DNA from: Saccharomycodes ludwigii
Lineage: Eukaryota; Ascomycota; Saccharomycetes; Saccharomycodales; Saccharomycodaceae
NCBI RefSeq assembly: GCF_020623625.1
Contig: NC_060200.1
Span: forward strand, 2,810,001 to 2,874,000
DNA length: 64,000 nucleotides
Reading direction: 5' to 3'
Positions 19,393-28,613 of the stretch are shown piece by piece. A program made the position numbers and the translations under genes. How positions within the stretch are numbered: the stretch's first letter is position 1; every line of letters starts with the position of its first letter. The notes beneath the pieces were generated by a model. The model worked only from the letters and a program-made list of their open reading frames with translations. It did not search any database and was not told the origin of the DNA.

Positions 19393-20067
19393 TTTTCTTT
19401 AATTTTTTTTAATTTTTTTCTAGTTATTTTTTTTTTGGAATTACGCCCCTTTTATTTATTTTACTTTCGGTGATCAAGAATTGTTTAGGCTGCATTCCGC
19501 GGTGAAAATTGAAAGATAGGAAAATAAACAAAATTATAAACATATTTTTGTTTGTGTCTTTTAAAAACGGTTTATAAGCAATAATAATTCACTAAAAATA
19601 TTTATTTGCGACTTTTTTTTTTTGTTTTACACCAAACAAAACTTAAAATATAAACGACGACTGGAAAAAAAGAAAAAACAAAATATTTAAAGTATATAGC
19701 AACAACAGTAAATAAAAAGAAGAAACTGTTACTCTTATTATCAACTATCCTTTTATTTGCTCATAACATACAAAGGAAATAGAGCATCTAAAAAGTGCAA
19801 CCAAATTTTTATAACTTTTATATTATAACAAGAAGAAAAAGAAAAAAAAATACAAGAGAGAAAAAAAAGAAAAAAGAAAAAAAAAAAAATAAAAAAAAAA
19901 TAATTCATCCTTTTATTTATATATATATATAAATACCATCACTATTTTTCCTATTTAGAAGAAATTATAAAATTTAATACACCATAAATAAACAAAACTA
20001 TATAGTAAAAAAGAAAGAAGGAAAAAAAAAAAAAAAAAAAAAAACAAAGAAAAACAGTTATATAAAT
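19393..20067 (+). promoter_or_regulatory. Intergenic region between tRNA-Pro and the YCR061W-like gene
   Basis: 675 bp containing the tRNA terminator, a CCGCGG palindrome near 19497, several A-rich tracts (19846-19902, 20021-20044) and a (TA)n at about 19918-19932. No further gene is recognised. Confidence 0.4.
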
Positions 20068-21921
20068 ATGAGACTGTTTAAAAATATTAGTTCTAGTGCT
20101 ACTAGTTTTTTCTTTATAGCATCATCCTTACTGTTATTATTCAATTCATTTAAAATAGTAGCAACAGCACATGAAGGTATGGATGATAATGACCAGCTTA
20201 CCTCGGTTGATACACAGAATAACGAAATGGACTCACCCGAGATTGTTCCTATCCCCCATGAAGTAATGCATATGCATGGTGTACCAATACTACAAAAAAG
20301 TTTAACTGCGGCGGAAAGATTGTATTGGGAAAATTATGATACCACCACATACTTTACTGATTCTACTTTAGGCAATAGAAATGCATTTTGGTATCACGTA
20401 TTTTCCTTAGTTTTATCTGCATTTGTTTTATATCCTATATGTTTAGCTTTGAATAACATAGGGTCAAATTGGTACCTACCTATATTAACCTTAACCGAAA
20501 TCATGATCATTTCCAGTTTATTTTCATTGTCCATATTTGATTCCAGTGTCACAGAAAGTTTATACCCACATCACATTTATAGAGTTTTTTCATGGATATT
20601 GTTTTTCATTGTACAATTACACTATGCGAGCGCAGTTCTACTAAGAGCCTTTAAATGGATTAGCGGCAACAAGGGGGGTAACATTGAAGATAGTGGCGAA
20701 TTTTATCCATTGGGCAATTATTATCGTGATGAACCAGATGAAGAAGAGGAACATTTAAGTTCATCACCTGCCACTACTCTGACTAACAATAGATCGAGTA
20801 GTAATTCGACAGAATCTGTAGCCAATGATATAACAGCTGATTTGGAATCCAGCAGTGAGCGATTATTCTCCTTAAATGCCCATCGTTTTAAGGGTAAAAT
20901 GTCTTTGAAAAGAGATTCCATATTGAGTAAAGTTTTCTCCAACCCAACAATAAAAAAACTATCACTGAATTTTTCCACCTTGGCATCAATTATCTTTCAT
21001 CTATTAAATTATTTTTTGTTCTTATTTTTGTTGGTTGATGTGTTTGTTGGTTTGGCTGTAGGCAATTTGTTTGGCAAAGGCTTGCATATTTTCAACTTAT
21101 TGGCGCACTGGATTAAAGGTGGAGTGTTCTTTTTATTGGGTGTTATTTCATTGGCTAGATATTGTGGGTTTGGCGCAGACAAAGGTTGGGCATGGAACGC
21201 TTTTTACATTTCTGATTCTGATGTTTCTAGGCTTTCTAATGCTCTTCCACGTGGTGGTATTACTTTAGAAGGTGTTGAAAGCTTTTTGATCTTTTTTTAT
21301 GGTTCAACAAATGTTTTTCTGGAACATCTTGCTTCTCAGGATGGGATCTGGACTCCAAAAGATTTACAACACATTTCAATTGCGTTTTTATATATCGGTG
21401 CTGGTCTTTGCGGTATTTTGGTAGAAATATTTTTAAATACTTGGAAGTTTGAACACGCAAAGGCAACATTGGGATTATCTAACGTCAAGGTAGCTAATTT
21501 AGGATTTTCTCCCAACCCATTACCTGCCTTTACGATATTCTGGACGGGTATTCTAATGTCTAAACATGCACAAACCTCGGAACTATCCACTGCTATTCAT
21601 GTTCAGTGGGGGAGCATGTTGTCTTATGGTTCATTTTTCAGAGTTTTCACCTTTTTATATTTATTATTTGTTCCAACTCATTGTGCTAGAACGTTGCCCA
21701 GCCAGCCTCTGACTGAGTTAATAACCTCGTTCTGTTTGATGGGTGGTGGGTTGATCTTTATGGAAAGTACTGATCAAGTTATTGAAGCTATGGAATATAG
21801 AGGATATACTGAAATGTTTACTTTTAATTTGAGTTTAGGTGTTGTAACTCTGATTATGAGTTGGGAAATGATGCTTTTCATGTGGAAAGGTTGGTTAAAA
21901 AAGAGGATGATGAATAATTGA
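20068..21921 (+). CDS. Polytopic membrane protein, YCR061W/YTP1 family
   Basis: The 617-residue protein has an N-terminal hydrophobic signal (about residues 10-33) and a His-rich short segment HEVMHMHGVP. Membrane segments follow in two groups, separated by a Ser-rich acidic loop (about residues 210-290, DEPDEEEEH and similar). This matches the fungal DUF2427/YTP1-type family. S. cerevisiae members are YCR061W (631 residues) and YTP1 (459). Length and position next to tRNA-Ser(CGA) and BUD31 point to YCR061W. Molecular function is unknown. The CTR86-YCR061W neighbourhood is conserved apart from missing PWP2, YIH1 and TAH1. Confidence 0.85.
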   Translation: MRLFKNISSSATSFFFIASSLLLLFNSFKIVATAHEGMDDNDQLTSVDTQNNEMDSPEIVPIPHEVMHMHGVPILQKSLTAAERLYWENYDTTTYFTDSTLGNRNAFWYHVFSLVLSAFVLYPICLALNNIGSNWYLPILTLTEIMIISSLFSLSIFDSSVTESLYPHHIYRVFSWILFFIVQLHYASAVLLRAFKWISGNKGGNIEDSGEFYPLGNYYRDEPDEEEEHLSSSPATTLTNNRSSSNSTESVANDITADLESSSERLFSLNAHRFKGKMSLKRDSILSKVFSNPTIKKLSLNFSTLASIIFHLLNYFLFLFLLVDVFVGLAVGNLFGKGLHIFNLLAHWIKGGVFFLLGVISLARYCGFGADKGWAWNAFYISDSDVSRLSNALPRGGITLEGVESFLIFFYGSTNVFLEHLASQDGIWTPKDLQHISIAFLYIGAGLCGILVEIFLNTWKFEHAKATLGLSNVKVANLGFSPNPLPAFTIFWTGILMSKHAQTSELSTAIHVQWGSMLSYGSFFRVFTFLYLLFVPTHCARTLPSQPLTELITSFCLMGGGLIFMESTDQVIEAMEYRGYTEMFTFNLSLGVVTLIMSWEMMLFMWKGWLKKRMMNN

Positions 21922-22524
21922 CAGTTGTTTCAATGTTAATTCATTTTTTTTGTTTTATTTTGTTGTTTTATTTTGTTGTTTTAAAATTAATTAATTATTA
22001 TTTATTTGAGGTTAAAAAGCTTCTATATATGAAATGCCTGTTTTTTATTTTTATTTTTATTTCCTTTGAATAATATATTTATATATTTATATTTATATAT
22101 GAGTTCATTACGTGTTACAATTGGCTATTAATCATATATTTAGTGGTACAGGTACTCTTTTTTTTTTTTTTTTTTTTTTTTCTTTTAAATGTATATATAT
22201 ATATATATATATATATTATTATTTTACTTTGTTTAATTTATTAATTTATAAGAAAAAAGGTATTTACAATTACATATTTAGTCAAATAACTAATTGATCA
22301 ATTTAATATATATATAGATTTAAGTAGATTTACTTGACGGATCAATTCAATTTATTTTTTTTTTATTTTTTATTTTTTTTTTTTTTCGATTATATTTTAA
22401 ATAAACGTGAATCAGGTGAGAGCATTGTTATAAGGGGAAATTGACGTCAAATGTTAATAAATGCAGTAAAAAATATAATATTTGTATTATATTAATGTAA
22501 ACTTTTATAATTATTAGAAAACGT
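21922..22524. other. Intergenic region between the YCR061W-like gene and tRNA-Ser
   Basis: 603 bp of low-complexity sequence: repeats of TTTTGTTG near 21950-21980, poly-T near 22159-22180, a (TA)n at about 22193-22215 and more T-rich sequence near 22352-22386. No gene or clear regulatory site is seen. Confidence 0.4.
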
Positions 22525-22768
22525 GACACTATGGCCGAGTGGTTAAGGCGACAGACTCGAATGTATTTAACCATGATTCTGGATTTAGGTGTTTGTAGGG
22601 CTTTAACGGTCTGCGTCGATGCTTACCAACTTGAATAAAAAACTTGAATTTTTATTTGATTTTGATGAAAAGCTCGAGTAACATGCACATGGAAAATCCG
22701 GAATTGGAAATTGGTTACAAGGTATCTGTTGGGTTTTACCCGCGCTGGTTCAAATCCTGCTGGTGTCG
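22525..22768 (+). tRNA. SUP61: tRNA-Ser (anticodon CGA) with a 162-nt intron, SUP61 position
   Basis: Exon 1 is 22525-22561 and exon 2 is 22724-22768, giving an 82-nt class II tRNA with a GGG/CCC variable arm. The acceptor stem GACACTA/TGGTGTC pairs fully with one U-G pair. The anticodon stem is ACAGA/TCTGT and loop CTCGAAA gives CGA. The intron starts after A37, the standard yeast position. The A box (TGGCCGAGTGG) and B box (GGTTCAAATCC) are about 200 bp apart. The terminator is eight Ts at 22775-22782. The gene lies between the YCR061W-like gene and BUD31, exactly where S. cerevisiae has the essential single-copy SUP61, whose intron is only about 19 nt. The T stem holds one U-U mismatch. 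The intron length is the odd feature. Confidence 0.9.
22562..22723 (+). other. Long structured intron of tRNA-Ser(CGA)
   Basis: At 162 nt it is several times longer than S. cerevisiae tRNA introns (about 14-60 nt). An 11-bp helix joins ATTCTGGATTT (22576-22586) to AAATCCGGAAT (22694-22704), with one G-U pair. Outer AACCA (22569-22573) and TGGTT (22712-22716) can close it. TCGAGT at 22674-22679 can pair six bases with the anticodon region ACTCGA (22555-22560), the pairing expected of a yeast tRNA intron. A TTTTT run at 22649-22653 lies inside and could be a weak Pol III pause or stop. Confidence 0.75.
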
Positions 22769-22969
22769 GTTTCCTTTTTTTTGGCGAATTTTTATTTGCT
22801 CCTCCGTTTTTTATTTATTTATTTATTCTTTTTTTTTTTTTTTTTTTTTTTCTTTTTCCTTTCGAAATTTCTAATTTCATATTGCAGGAAAGTCAACTTC
22901 AATTATATTATCCTCTTTTTAGTTATTTAAAGCTAAAAAAGAATATAACATTCAATATATAGGCAATAA

Positions 22970-23545
22970 ATGAGTTATAAAAGTAATAATAAAAAAAAGT
23001 TGAAAAATATACCAGACGGTTACGATAAAATAAAACAGGTTTTAGATGATTATGACCACCAACTTAGACTTATCACCATCAATAATAAAAGGGATACCGG
23101 GACTAATAATTCCAATTTGATGTCTAATGACGAAGATTTGTGGGAAATATATAAAATAAATCACTTAAAATCTAAATATATTTATGATCTATATTACAAA
23201 AGGAAAATTATTAACGCCAAATTATATCATTGGCTTTTAAACAATAATATTGTGGACAAAAACTTAATAGCCAAATGGAAGAAAAGAGGATACGAAAAGT
23301 TATGTTGTATAAGGTGCATTGAACAAAGTAATGGAAGCGGTGTTACCTCTAAGGATGGAATAAGGGGCAAAGTTTGTATTTGTAGAGTACCGAAATCTGT
23401 ATTATTAAGCAAAGAGAAAGAGAGACAAAAAAAAAATAATAATGAAGAGGAAGGCAAGAATACGCTTGATGATGATGATTTATTCAAAGTTGTTCTTAAA
23501 CCCTGTGGGAGATGTGGTTGTAATGGATGTGCTAGTACTGACTGA
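22970..23545 (+). CDS. BUD31: Spliceosome-associated protein Bud31 (G10 family)
   Basis: The 191-residue protein matches the G10 family. The diagnostic block KNLIAKWKKRGYEKLCCIRC is followed by CICRVPKS and the C-terminal CGRCGCNGCAS. The cysteines bind a zinc cluster. Bud31 is a component of the NTC-associated splicing machinery that helps activate the spliceosome. S. cerevisiae Bud31 has 157 residues. The extra length lies in an Asn-rich insertion near residue 45 and a charged insertion (KEKERQKKNNNEEEGKN) between the Cys blocks. The order YCR061W, tRNA-Ser(CGA), BUD31, HCM1 is that of S. cerevisiae chromosome III. Confidence 0.95.
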   Translation: MSYKSNNKKKLKNIPDGYDKIKQVLDDYDHQLRLITINNKRDTGTNNSNLMSNDEDLWEIYKINHLKSKYIYDLYYKRKIINAKLYHWLLNNNIVDKNLIAKWKKRGYEKLCCIRCIEQSNGSGVTSKDGIRGKVCICRVPKSVLLSKEKERQKKNNNEEEGKNTLDDDDLFKVVLKPCGRCGCNGCASTD

Positions 23546-24245
23546 TGTATATATATATATATATATGTAATGGTTTTGATATTGTGCGTGTGTGCGGGTA
23601 GCAGATCTAGCAAAATAAAAAAAAGAAAAGATGGTGCGCTGTGGAATTCGAATGCAAATGTTTAAAATTTTAATTTACGGAAATTAAATTAATTTTTGAA
23701 ACAAGACAGAAAAAATGACAATGATCGGTTGTGCTACCTACGCTTATTTTTTATTTTTTTTCGCGTCTTTTTGGTTTGTTTCCCTTACAAACAATTAACT
23801 ACGCGTGATTATCTATCAAATTCTGACACGCGTTAAAAAGAAAAAAAAAAAAATATCAAATTTCCATTCATGAATTTAATTTTTTTGCCAGAAAAAAAAA
23901 TAAAATTAAAAAAAGTACAAGGAATTGTTCATATAAATATAAAAAAGGAAATTGACCCATTTTCTCACCAATTTTTTTTTTTTTTTTTTTTTTCTTTTTC
24001 TTTTCTCTCTTTTTAAAAAAGGTTTATGGCGTCACTGCTTAAATTTTATTCCATTTAGCTCTTTTCAAGAACTACTGCAACTACTTTTAAAAATTTATAT
24101 CTATATCTTTAATACACCATTACTTTAGGGATTACAGCAAAAAAAAAAAAATAAATAAAAAAAAAAATTAGAACCATTTATACCCATTGGCACTTTATAA
24201 TCAAAATATAATAACAAGATAATTGAATTTTCCAATTTTTCTTTT

Positions 24246-24276
<31 letters not shown>

Positions 24277-24337
24277 AATTTATAAAATATTACCTTAGGA
24301 TTTATAGCGATAAACTTTTCATTAGAGTAAAAATAAA
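23546..24337 (+). promoter_or_regulatory. HCM1 promoter region with MCB boxes
   Basis: Two perfect MluI cell-cycle boxes ACGCGT lie at 23801-23806 and 23828-23833, and a related TCGCGT lies at 23761-23766. All are about 510-580 bp before HCM1. In S. cerevisiae HCM1 is a late-G1 gene driven by SBF/MBF, which bind such boxes, so the cluster fits. Long T tracts (23971-23992, 24241-24275) lie between the boxes and the gene. Confidence 0.7.
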
Positions 24338-26464
24338 ATGAATAGTAGTATACAGGACTATCCTAATAAAGATATCAATCAGAGTAATTTACCAATTGCA
24401 GATAGATATTCAGACACAAAAAATTCACCCATTAGTACAAAAAAAAATAACATTTCTTCCGTTCCAAAAGAAGCTCTCAAACCTAAAGAATCAAATATTT
24501 CTGAATCAAAAAAAAGAAAATTGGATGCTATTGATAATAATGAAAAAGAGGACTATGGCTATCAATCCAATACTTCTACAAAATTCCCACCCTTGAAGGA
24601 ATTATTAATAGAAATTACTGATTCAGATAAGGAAACTGGATTATATGATGAAAACATTAAGCCGCCATACTCTTATGCTTCTATGATCGCATTGGCAATA
24701 ATAGATTCTCAAGTGGGAAAACTAACATTGTCTCAAATATACACTTGGATTGCTTCCCATTTCCCCTTCTATAAATTGGGTGATTCCGGATGGCAGAATA
24801 GTATTAGGCATAATCTATCTTTAAATAAGGCATTTATTAAAGGCGGTAAATGTGAGGATGGCAAAGGCCATTTTTGGGAACTAAAAGTCGGTCAAGAATA
24901 TAAAGTTTTAAGAGTTACTTCGAAAGGTGGGAAAAATGCTAATAACCATACTAATAAAACAAATACCAAAAAACGTTTTGAAAAAGATCAGGAAAGTTTA
25001 TTGGGCCCAGTTAGTTTAAGTAAAGGCCAAATGAAAATTAATAATAACATGTATACCAGTTTAAGTGAACTTAATGATACTGGTGACGATATAGATTATA
25101 AATTGACAGAAAATGATCATGATCTTGAGGGAAACGATATTGTATCTGATGCCAAATCATGGAGAGATGATAATATAAGTGATAACGGCTCATATACCAA
25201 TGCTCAGCCAAACACCAACGAGGAAATGATTCAAGAATTTGATTCCTCATTGCTTACATCACCAAACTCATATAGGTTGTCTTCAAAAAATCTAAAGAAA
25301 ACACTGAAAAAATCATATTCCTTTTCATTTTCAGGTAAAAAAATATCTCCTTTTAACGATAGTAATAGTACACAAACTGATAATTTTTTTAATATTGATC
25401 GGAGTAATAGTCATTCTGATTTTAAACGGTACACATGTTCGTTTAACTCAAACTTTGAAAATTCTCCCCAATCAAAGCAAGGTGTGTCATCTCCCCTAAT
25501 AGAATCTTTTCATAATGAGGGGAAAAAAAATAGTTTGTGTCAGAATAATAATATACTGACAACACCTAATAAAAAACCAAGTTCTATGGTTGTCGAACCG
25601 GATAAGAATGAAGAGTATAACAACTCTAGCAATTTTATGGCAGCTATCAATCATCATGGTTATGTGAAGACACCAAAAATTATCCACACAATTGAACAGC
25701 AATATACTAATGATGATGATGATGATGGTGGCAATGCTCATATCGCTGGCAAAAAAATTGATTTGCATAGTCCCAGAAAATTGGCCTACACAATCACACC
25801 AAGATGGGGTAAAACACCAAGCAATATTTTGGATGATTTTTTTGGATCACCTGTTATTTTAAAAAGTCCAAGCGTTAACATGGTGCTCGATCCCCACATT
25901 CGTTTAAAAAAAGATATAATACCGAATTTGTCCCCATCATCGATTAAAAACATTTCGACAAATACTCTGATGTTGACCTCGTCATTTTCTTCTTCTACAG
26001 CAAATACCAGTGTTTCTTCTGTTTTTTCAAATAATAATGGCTCAAAACAATCCTCCATCACACTTAATAATTGTAACACTGCCGCTAATATCAATTCCGC
26101 TGGTTCTGAAGAGCAAACAGAGGGAGAATCTGTCGAGCCTGTATCTAGAAAGCTTTTTTCAATTAATACAACGCCTCATGGAAAATCTGTTTTAATGTTG
26201 TCAAATTCCTCTATCCAAACCACTTTAAGTCCTGCTGGCAATGACAACAATCCCAACAATGATAATATCAATCATAATAATAATATCGACGATGACAATA
26301 GCTTAATAATGAAACCAACAACCTCTAAACTATCAAATACATCGGGTCTATTTGGTGTTGACATATATTCTGTCTACAAAAGAGCCGTGGCTCAACAATT
26401 AGAAAATAATAATAATGATAACAACAATAATAATGAGACTAATAGTAACAAGGAATTTAAATAA
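24338..26464 (+). CDS. HCM1: Forkhead transcription factor Hcm1
   Basis: The 708-residue protein is longer than S. cerevisiae Hcm1 (564). The forkhead domain spans about residues 107-187, with KPPYSYASMIALAI, the recognition helix WQNSIRHNLSLNKAF and the wing GKGHFWELK. The rest is low-complexity Ser/Asn-rich sequence with many SP/TP sites suited to CDK control (for example HSPRK, KTPSN) and Asp and Asn runs. Hcm1 drives S-phase expression of spindle, chromosome-segregation and budding genes. MCB boxes upstream agree with G1/S induction. Position between BUD31 and RAD18 matches YCR063W-YCR065W-YCR066W. Confidence 0.95.
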   Translation: MNSSIQDYPNKDINQSNLPIADRYSDTKNSPISTKKNNISSVPKEALKPKESNISESKKRKLDAIDNNEKEDYGYQSNTSTKFPPLKELLIEITDSDKETGLYDENIKPPYSYASMIALAIIDSQVGKLTLSQIYTWIASHFPFYKLGDSGWQNSIRHNLSLNKAFIKGGKCEDGKGHFWELKVGQEYKVLRVTSKGGKNANNHTNKTNTKKRFEKDQESLLGPVSLSKGQMKINNNMYTSLSELNDTGDDIDYKLTENDHDLEGNDIVSDAKSWRDDNISDNGSYTNAQPNTNEEMIQEFDSSLLTSPNSYRLSSKNLKKTLKKSYSFSFSGKKISPFNDSNSTQTDNFFNIDRSNSHSDFKRYTCSFNSNFENSPQSKQGVSSPLIESFHNEGKKNSLCQNNNILTTPNKKPSSMVVEPDKNEEYNNSSNFMAAINHHGYVKTPKIIHTIEQQYTNDDDDDGGNAHIAGKKIDLHSPRKLAYTITPRWGKTPSNILDDFFGSPVILKSPSVNMVLDPHIRLKKDIIPNLSPSSIKNISTNTLMLTSSFSSSTANTSVSSVFSNNNGSKQSSITLNNCNTAANINSAGSEEQTEGESVEPVSRKLFSINTTPHGKSVLMLSNSSIQTTLSPAGNDNNPNNDNINHNNNIDDDNSLIMKPTTSKLSNTSGLFGVDIYSVYKRAVAQQLENNNNDNNNNNETNSNKEFK

Positions 26465-26722
26465 TGGTCACTATAAGAAGTTATACTTTAGGAAAAGATT
26501 AACAAAATAATGGTAAAGTGATGTTTTTGTATTAATATGTGTATGTATAGACTATTAAACCATAACTATTAGAAAATTTCTTTTGTATAATATCATCTCA
26601 TCAGTACATATTATATGTCTTTATAGTTTATATCTACTTAAATTGTTACTTCTGGGGTGTGAACGAAAGAAACCTTATTAGTTATTTTTTAGGTATATTT
26701 TTTAATATTGGAAAAGAGTTTT

Positions 26723-26754
<32 letters not shown>

Positions 26755-26987
26755 TTTTTTTTCCTTGTAAAAATAGAAAAAAAATATTTTTATTTTTATT
26801 TTTTTTTTTTTTTAAGATTACAAAAGACTTGTTTTAACCTATTACATAGTCTATAAATATTTGATTGCAATAATATTCTTAGTGGCATGAAGTCAATGTC
26901 AATTTTCAATTTTTTTTTGTTTTTGGATGATTTGTTTTTTTGGTGGGGGAAAAAAAATATAATTAAAAGTAGTCAAGAACATTAATA
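26465..26987. promoter_or_regulatory. HCM1-RAD18 intergenic region
   Basis: 523 bp dominated by near-continuous T tracts at about 26720-26763 and 26799-26813. Apparent short Phe-rich frames come from these tracts and are not genes. No specific site is seen. Confidence 0.4.
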
Positions 26988-28436
26988 ATGGAAAAAAAAT
27001 TGCAGAAACTAAAAGATCCAAGTGATTTTGTTCAAACAAACGTTCCGGAACTAAAAGATTTAGATTCCTTGCTAAGATGTCATATTTGTAAGGATTTTTT
27101 GTCAATACCGGTTTTAACACCCTGTTCACATTCATTTTGTTCCCTATGCATTAGGCAATATCTTAATGTATCAGGAAATTGCCCTTTATGTTTAAATGAA
27201 TTACAGGAGTCTATGTTAAGGAGTGAATTTTTACTAGGCGAGTTGGTTAATTGTTATACAAAAAAGGTTAGGCAAAAGTTATTGGATAATCTAATGCCTC
27301 GAAATGATAATACAATATTAAAAAGCAACATTATAGATTTGGATTCGCAATCACCACAATATATTACAAAAAAAAGAAAAACCAGTGCACTTGTAAACAA
27401 CAATAGTTACCCCAAAAATGGAATTTTATCAATGTTTAAAACTAAGAAAGAACACAAGTTTTTGCCTGGTAATAATCTCGGAGATATTAACAATAAAGAT
27501 ACTACTCCAGGTAAATCGCAATGCCCAATATGTTCTGTGGTGTATCCCATAGATTATTTACAAACAACTCACATCGACGAATGTTTGCTACATCCTAAAA
27601 TGAAAACTACAATAGAAATCATAGAAGATGACAAAGAAGAAGTAAAAGTTAATACAATTTTGAAAGGCAATGATGTTACAATTGACAAAGCTAAATCAAA
27701 TGGCCCTGAATCTAATGTTATTGCTGTTAGTCAAAATGAAACAACACCTACTGTAGAAACTCCTTTTTTAAATAAGTATTTGGATTCTGCAATCACTACC
27801 ACATGTTTAAATGATCAAAATCGCAAGAAAAAGCTTGGTAAATTGGATGTTTTAAATATATCCACAGCTGCGTTGAAATCCAAATTACTTGATCTAAAAT
27901 TACCAACACATGGTTCAAGACAACAATTGATTAATAGGTATAATTATTATGAACTTTTATGGAATAGTAATTATGTTGACTCTTTGCAACCTACCACTGA
28001 ACAAGATTTGAAGATGAAACTATTAAATTGGGAAAAAACTCATAATCTGGGTGTGGGGGATGGTAATAATAACCACAATGCTGTTACTATGTTTACAAAT
28101 AATTCTAACAATAGTATTCCTACACAAGAGCATTCCATTTTTTCGATTTTACAAAATAAAAGGGGAATTATAGATATCAAATCTAAGAAATTCAGTAGAA
28201 AAGATTGGGCTATAAAAAATGCCACCGCCTATAGAGAATTGATAAAAGAAGCAAAAAGTAGCATGCTGACAGCAAATGAGAAAAAACGGGAAGCAGTTTC
28301 TGAGTTAAACGAAGAACGCAGTGAACTTAAAGGCAAGCATCCTAACCCTCAAGTTAATTTACTTTGTAAAAATAATAAGAACGATACACATCAAGAACTA
28401 GAACATTTATTAAGTTCAAGCGAAGAAGATGAGTGA
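26988..28436 (+). CDS. RAD18: E3 ubiquitin ligase Rad18 (postreplication repair)
   Basis: The 482-residue protein is almost the length of S. cerevisiae Rad18 (487). A RING finger at residues 31-68 (CHIC, CSHSFCSLC, CPLC) comes first. A UBZ-type zinc finger follows at about residues 179-199 (CPIC ... THIDEC), then a SAP domain at about 285-320 (LKSKLLDLKLPTHGSRQQL). With Rad6 it monoubiquitinates PCNA at Lys164 at stalled forks. The C-terminal region for Rad6 binding is helical and charged, and the protein ends in an acidic SSSEEDE tail. The order HCM1-RAD18-SED4 matches YCR065W-YCR066W-YCR067C. Presence of RAD18 argues against the fast-evolving Hanseniaspora lineages that lost many repair genes. 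Confidence 0.96.
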   Translation: MEKKLQKLKDPSDFVQTNVPELKDLDSLLRCHICKDFLSIPVLTPCSHSFCSLCIRQYLNVSGNCPLCLNELQESMLRSEFLLGELVNCYTKKVRQKLLDNLMPRNDNTILKSNIIDLDSQSPQYITKKRKTSALVNNNSYPKNGILSMFKTKKEHKFLPGNNLGDINNKDTTPGKSQCPICSVVYPIDYLQTTHIDECLLHPKMKTTIEIIEDDKEEVKVNTILKGNDVTIDKAKSNGPESNVIAVSQNETTPTVETPFLNKYLDSAITTTCLNDQNRKKKLGKLDVLNISTAALKSKLLDLKLPTHGSRQQLINRYNYYELLWNSNYVDSLQPTTEQDLKMKLLNWEKTHNLGVGDGNNNHNAVTMFTNNSNNSIPTQEHSIFSILQNKRGIIDIKSKKFSRKDWAIKNATAYRELIKEAKSSMLTANEKKREAVSELNEERSELKGKHPNPQVNLLCKNNKNDTHQELEHLLSSSEEDE

Positions 28437-28613
28437 AGATAAATAAAAGTTGATATACTATGGTTAGCACATATACTATTGTTCACAATTTGAAGCATTA
28501 TTCATTTATATTTTTAATTTTTAATTTTTTAATTTTTTTTTTTAATACATTTTATACAGTTTGATTAAAAAAAAAGATTCAATGCACATAATATCTTTTA
28601 TCAGTTACTAAAT

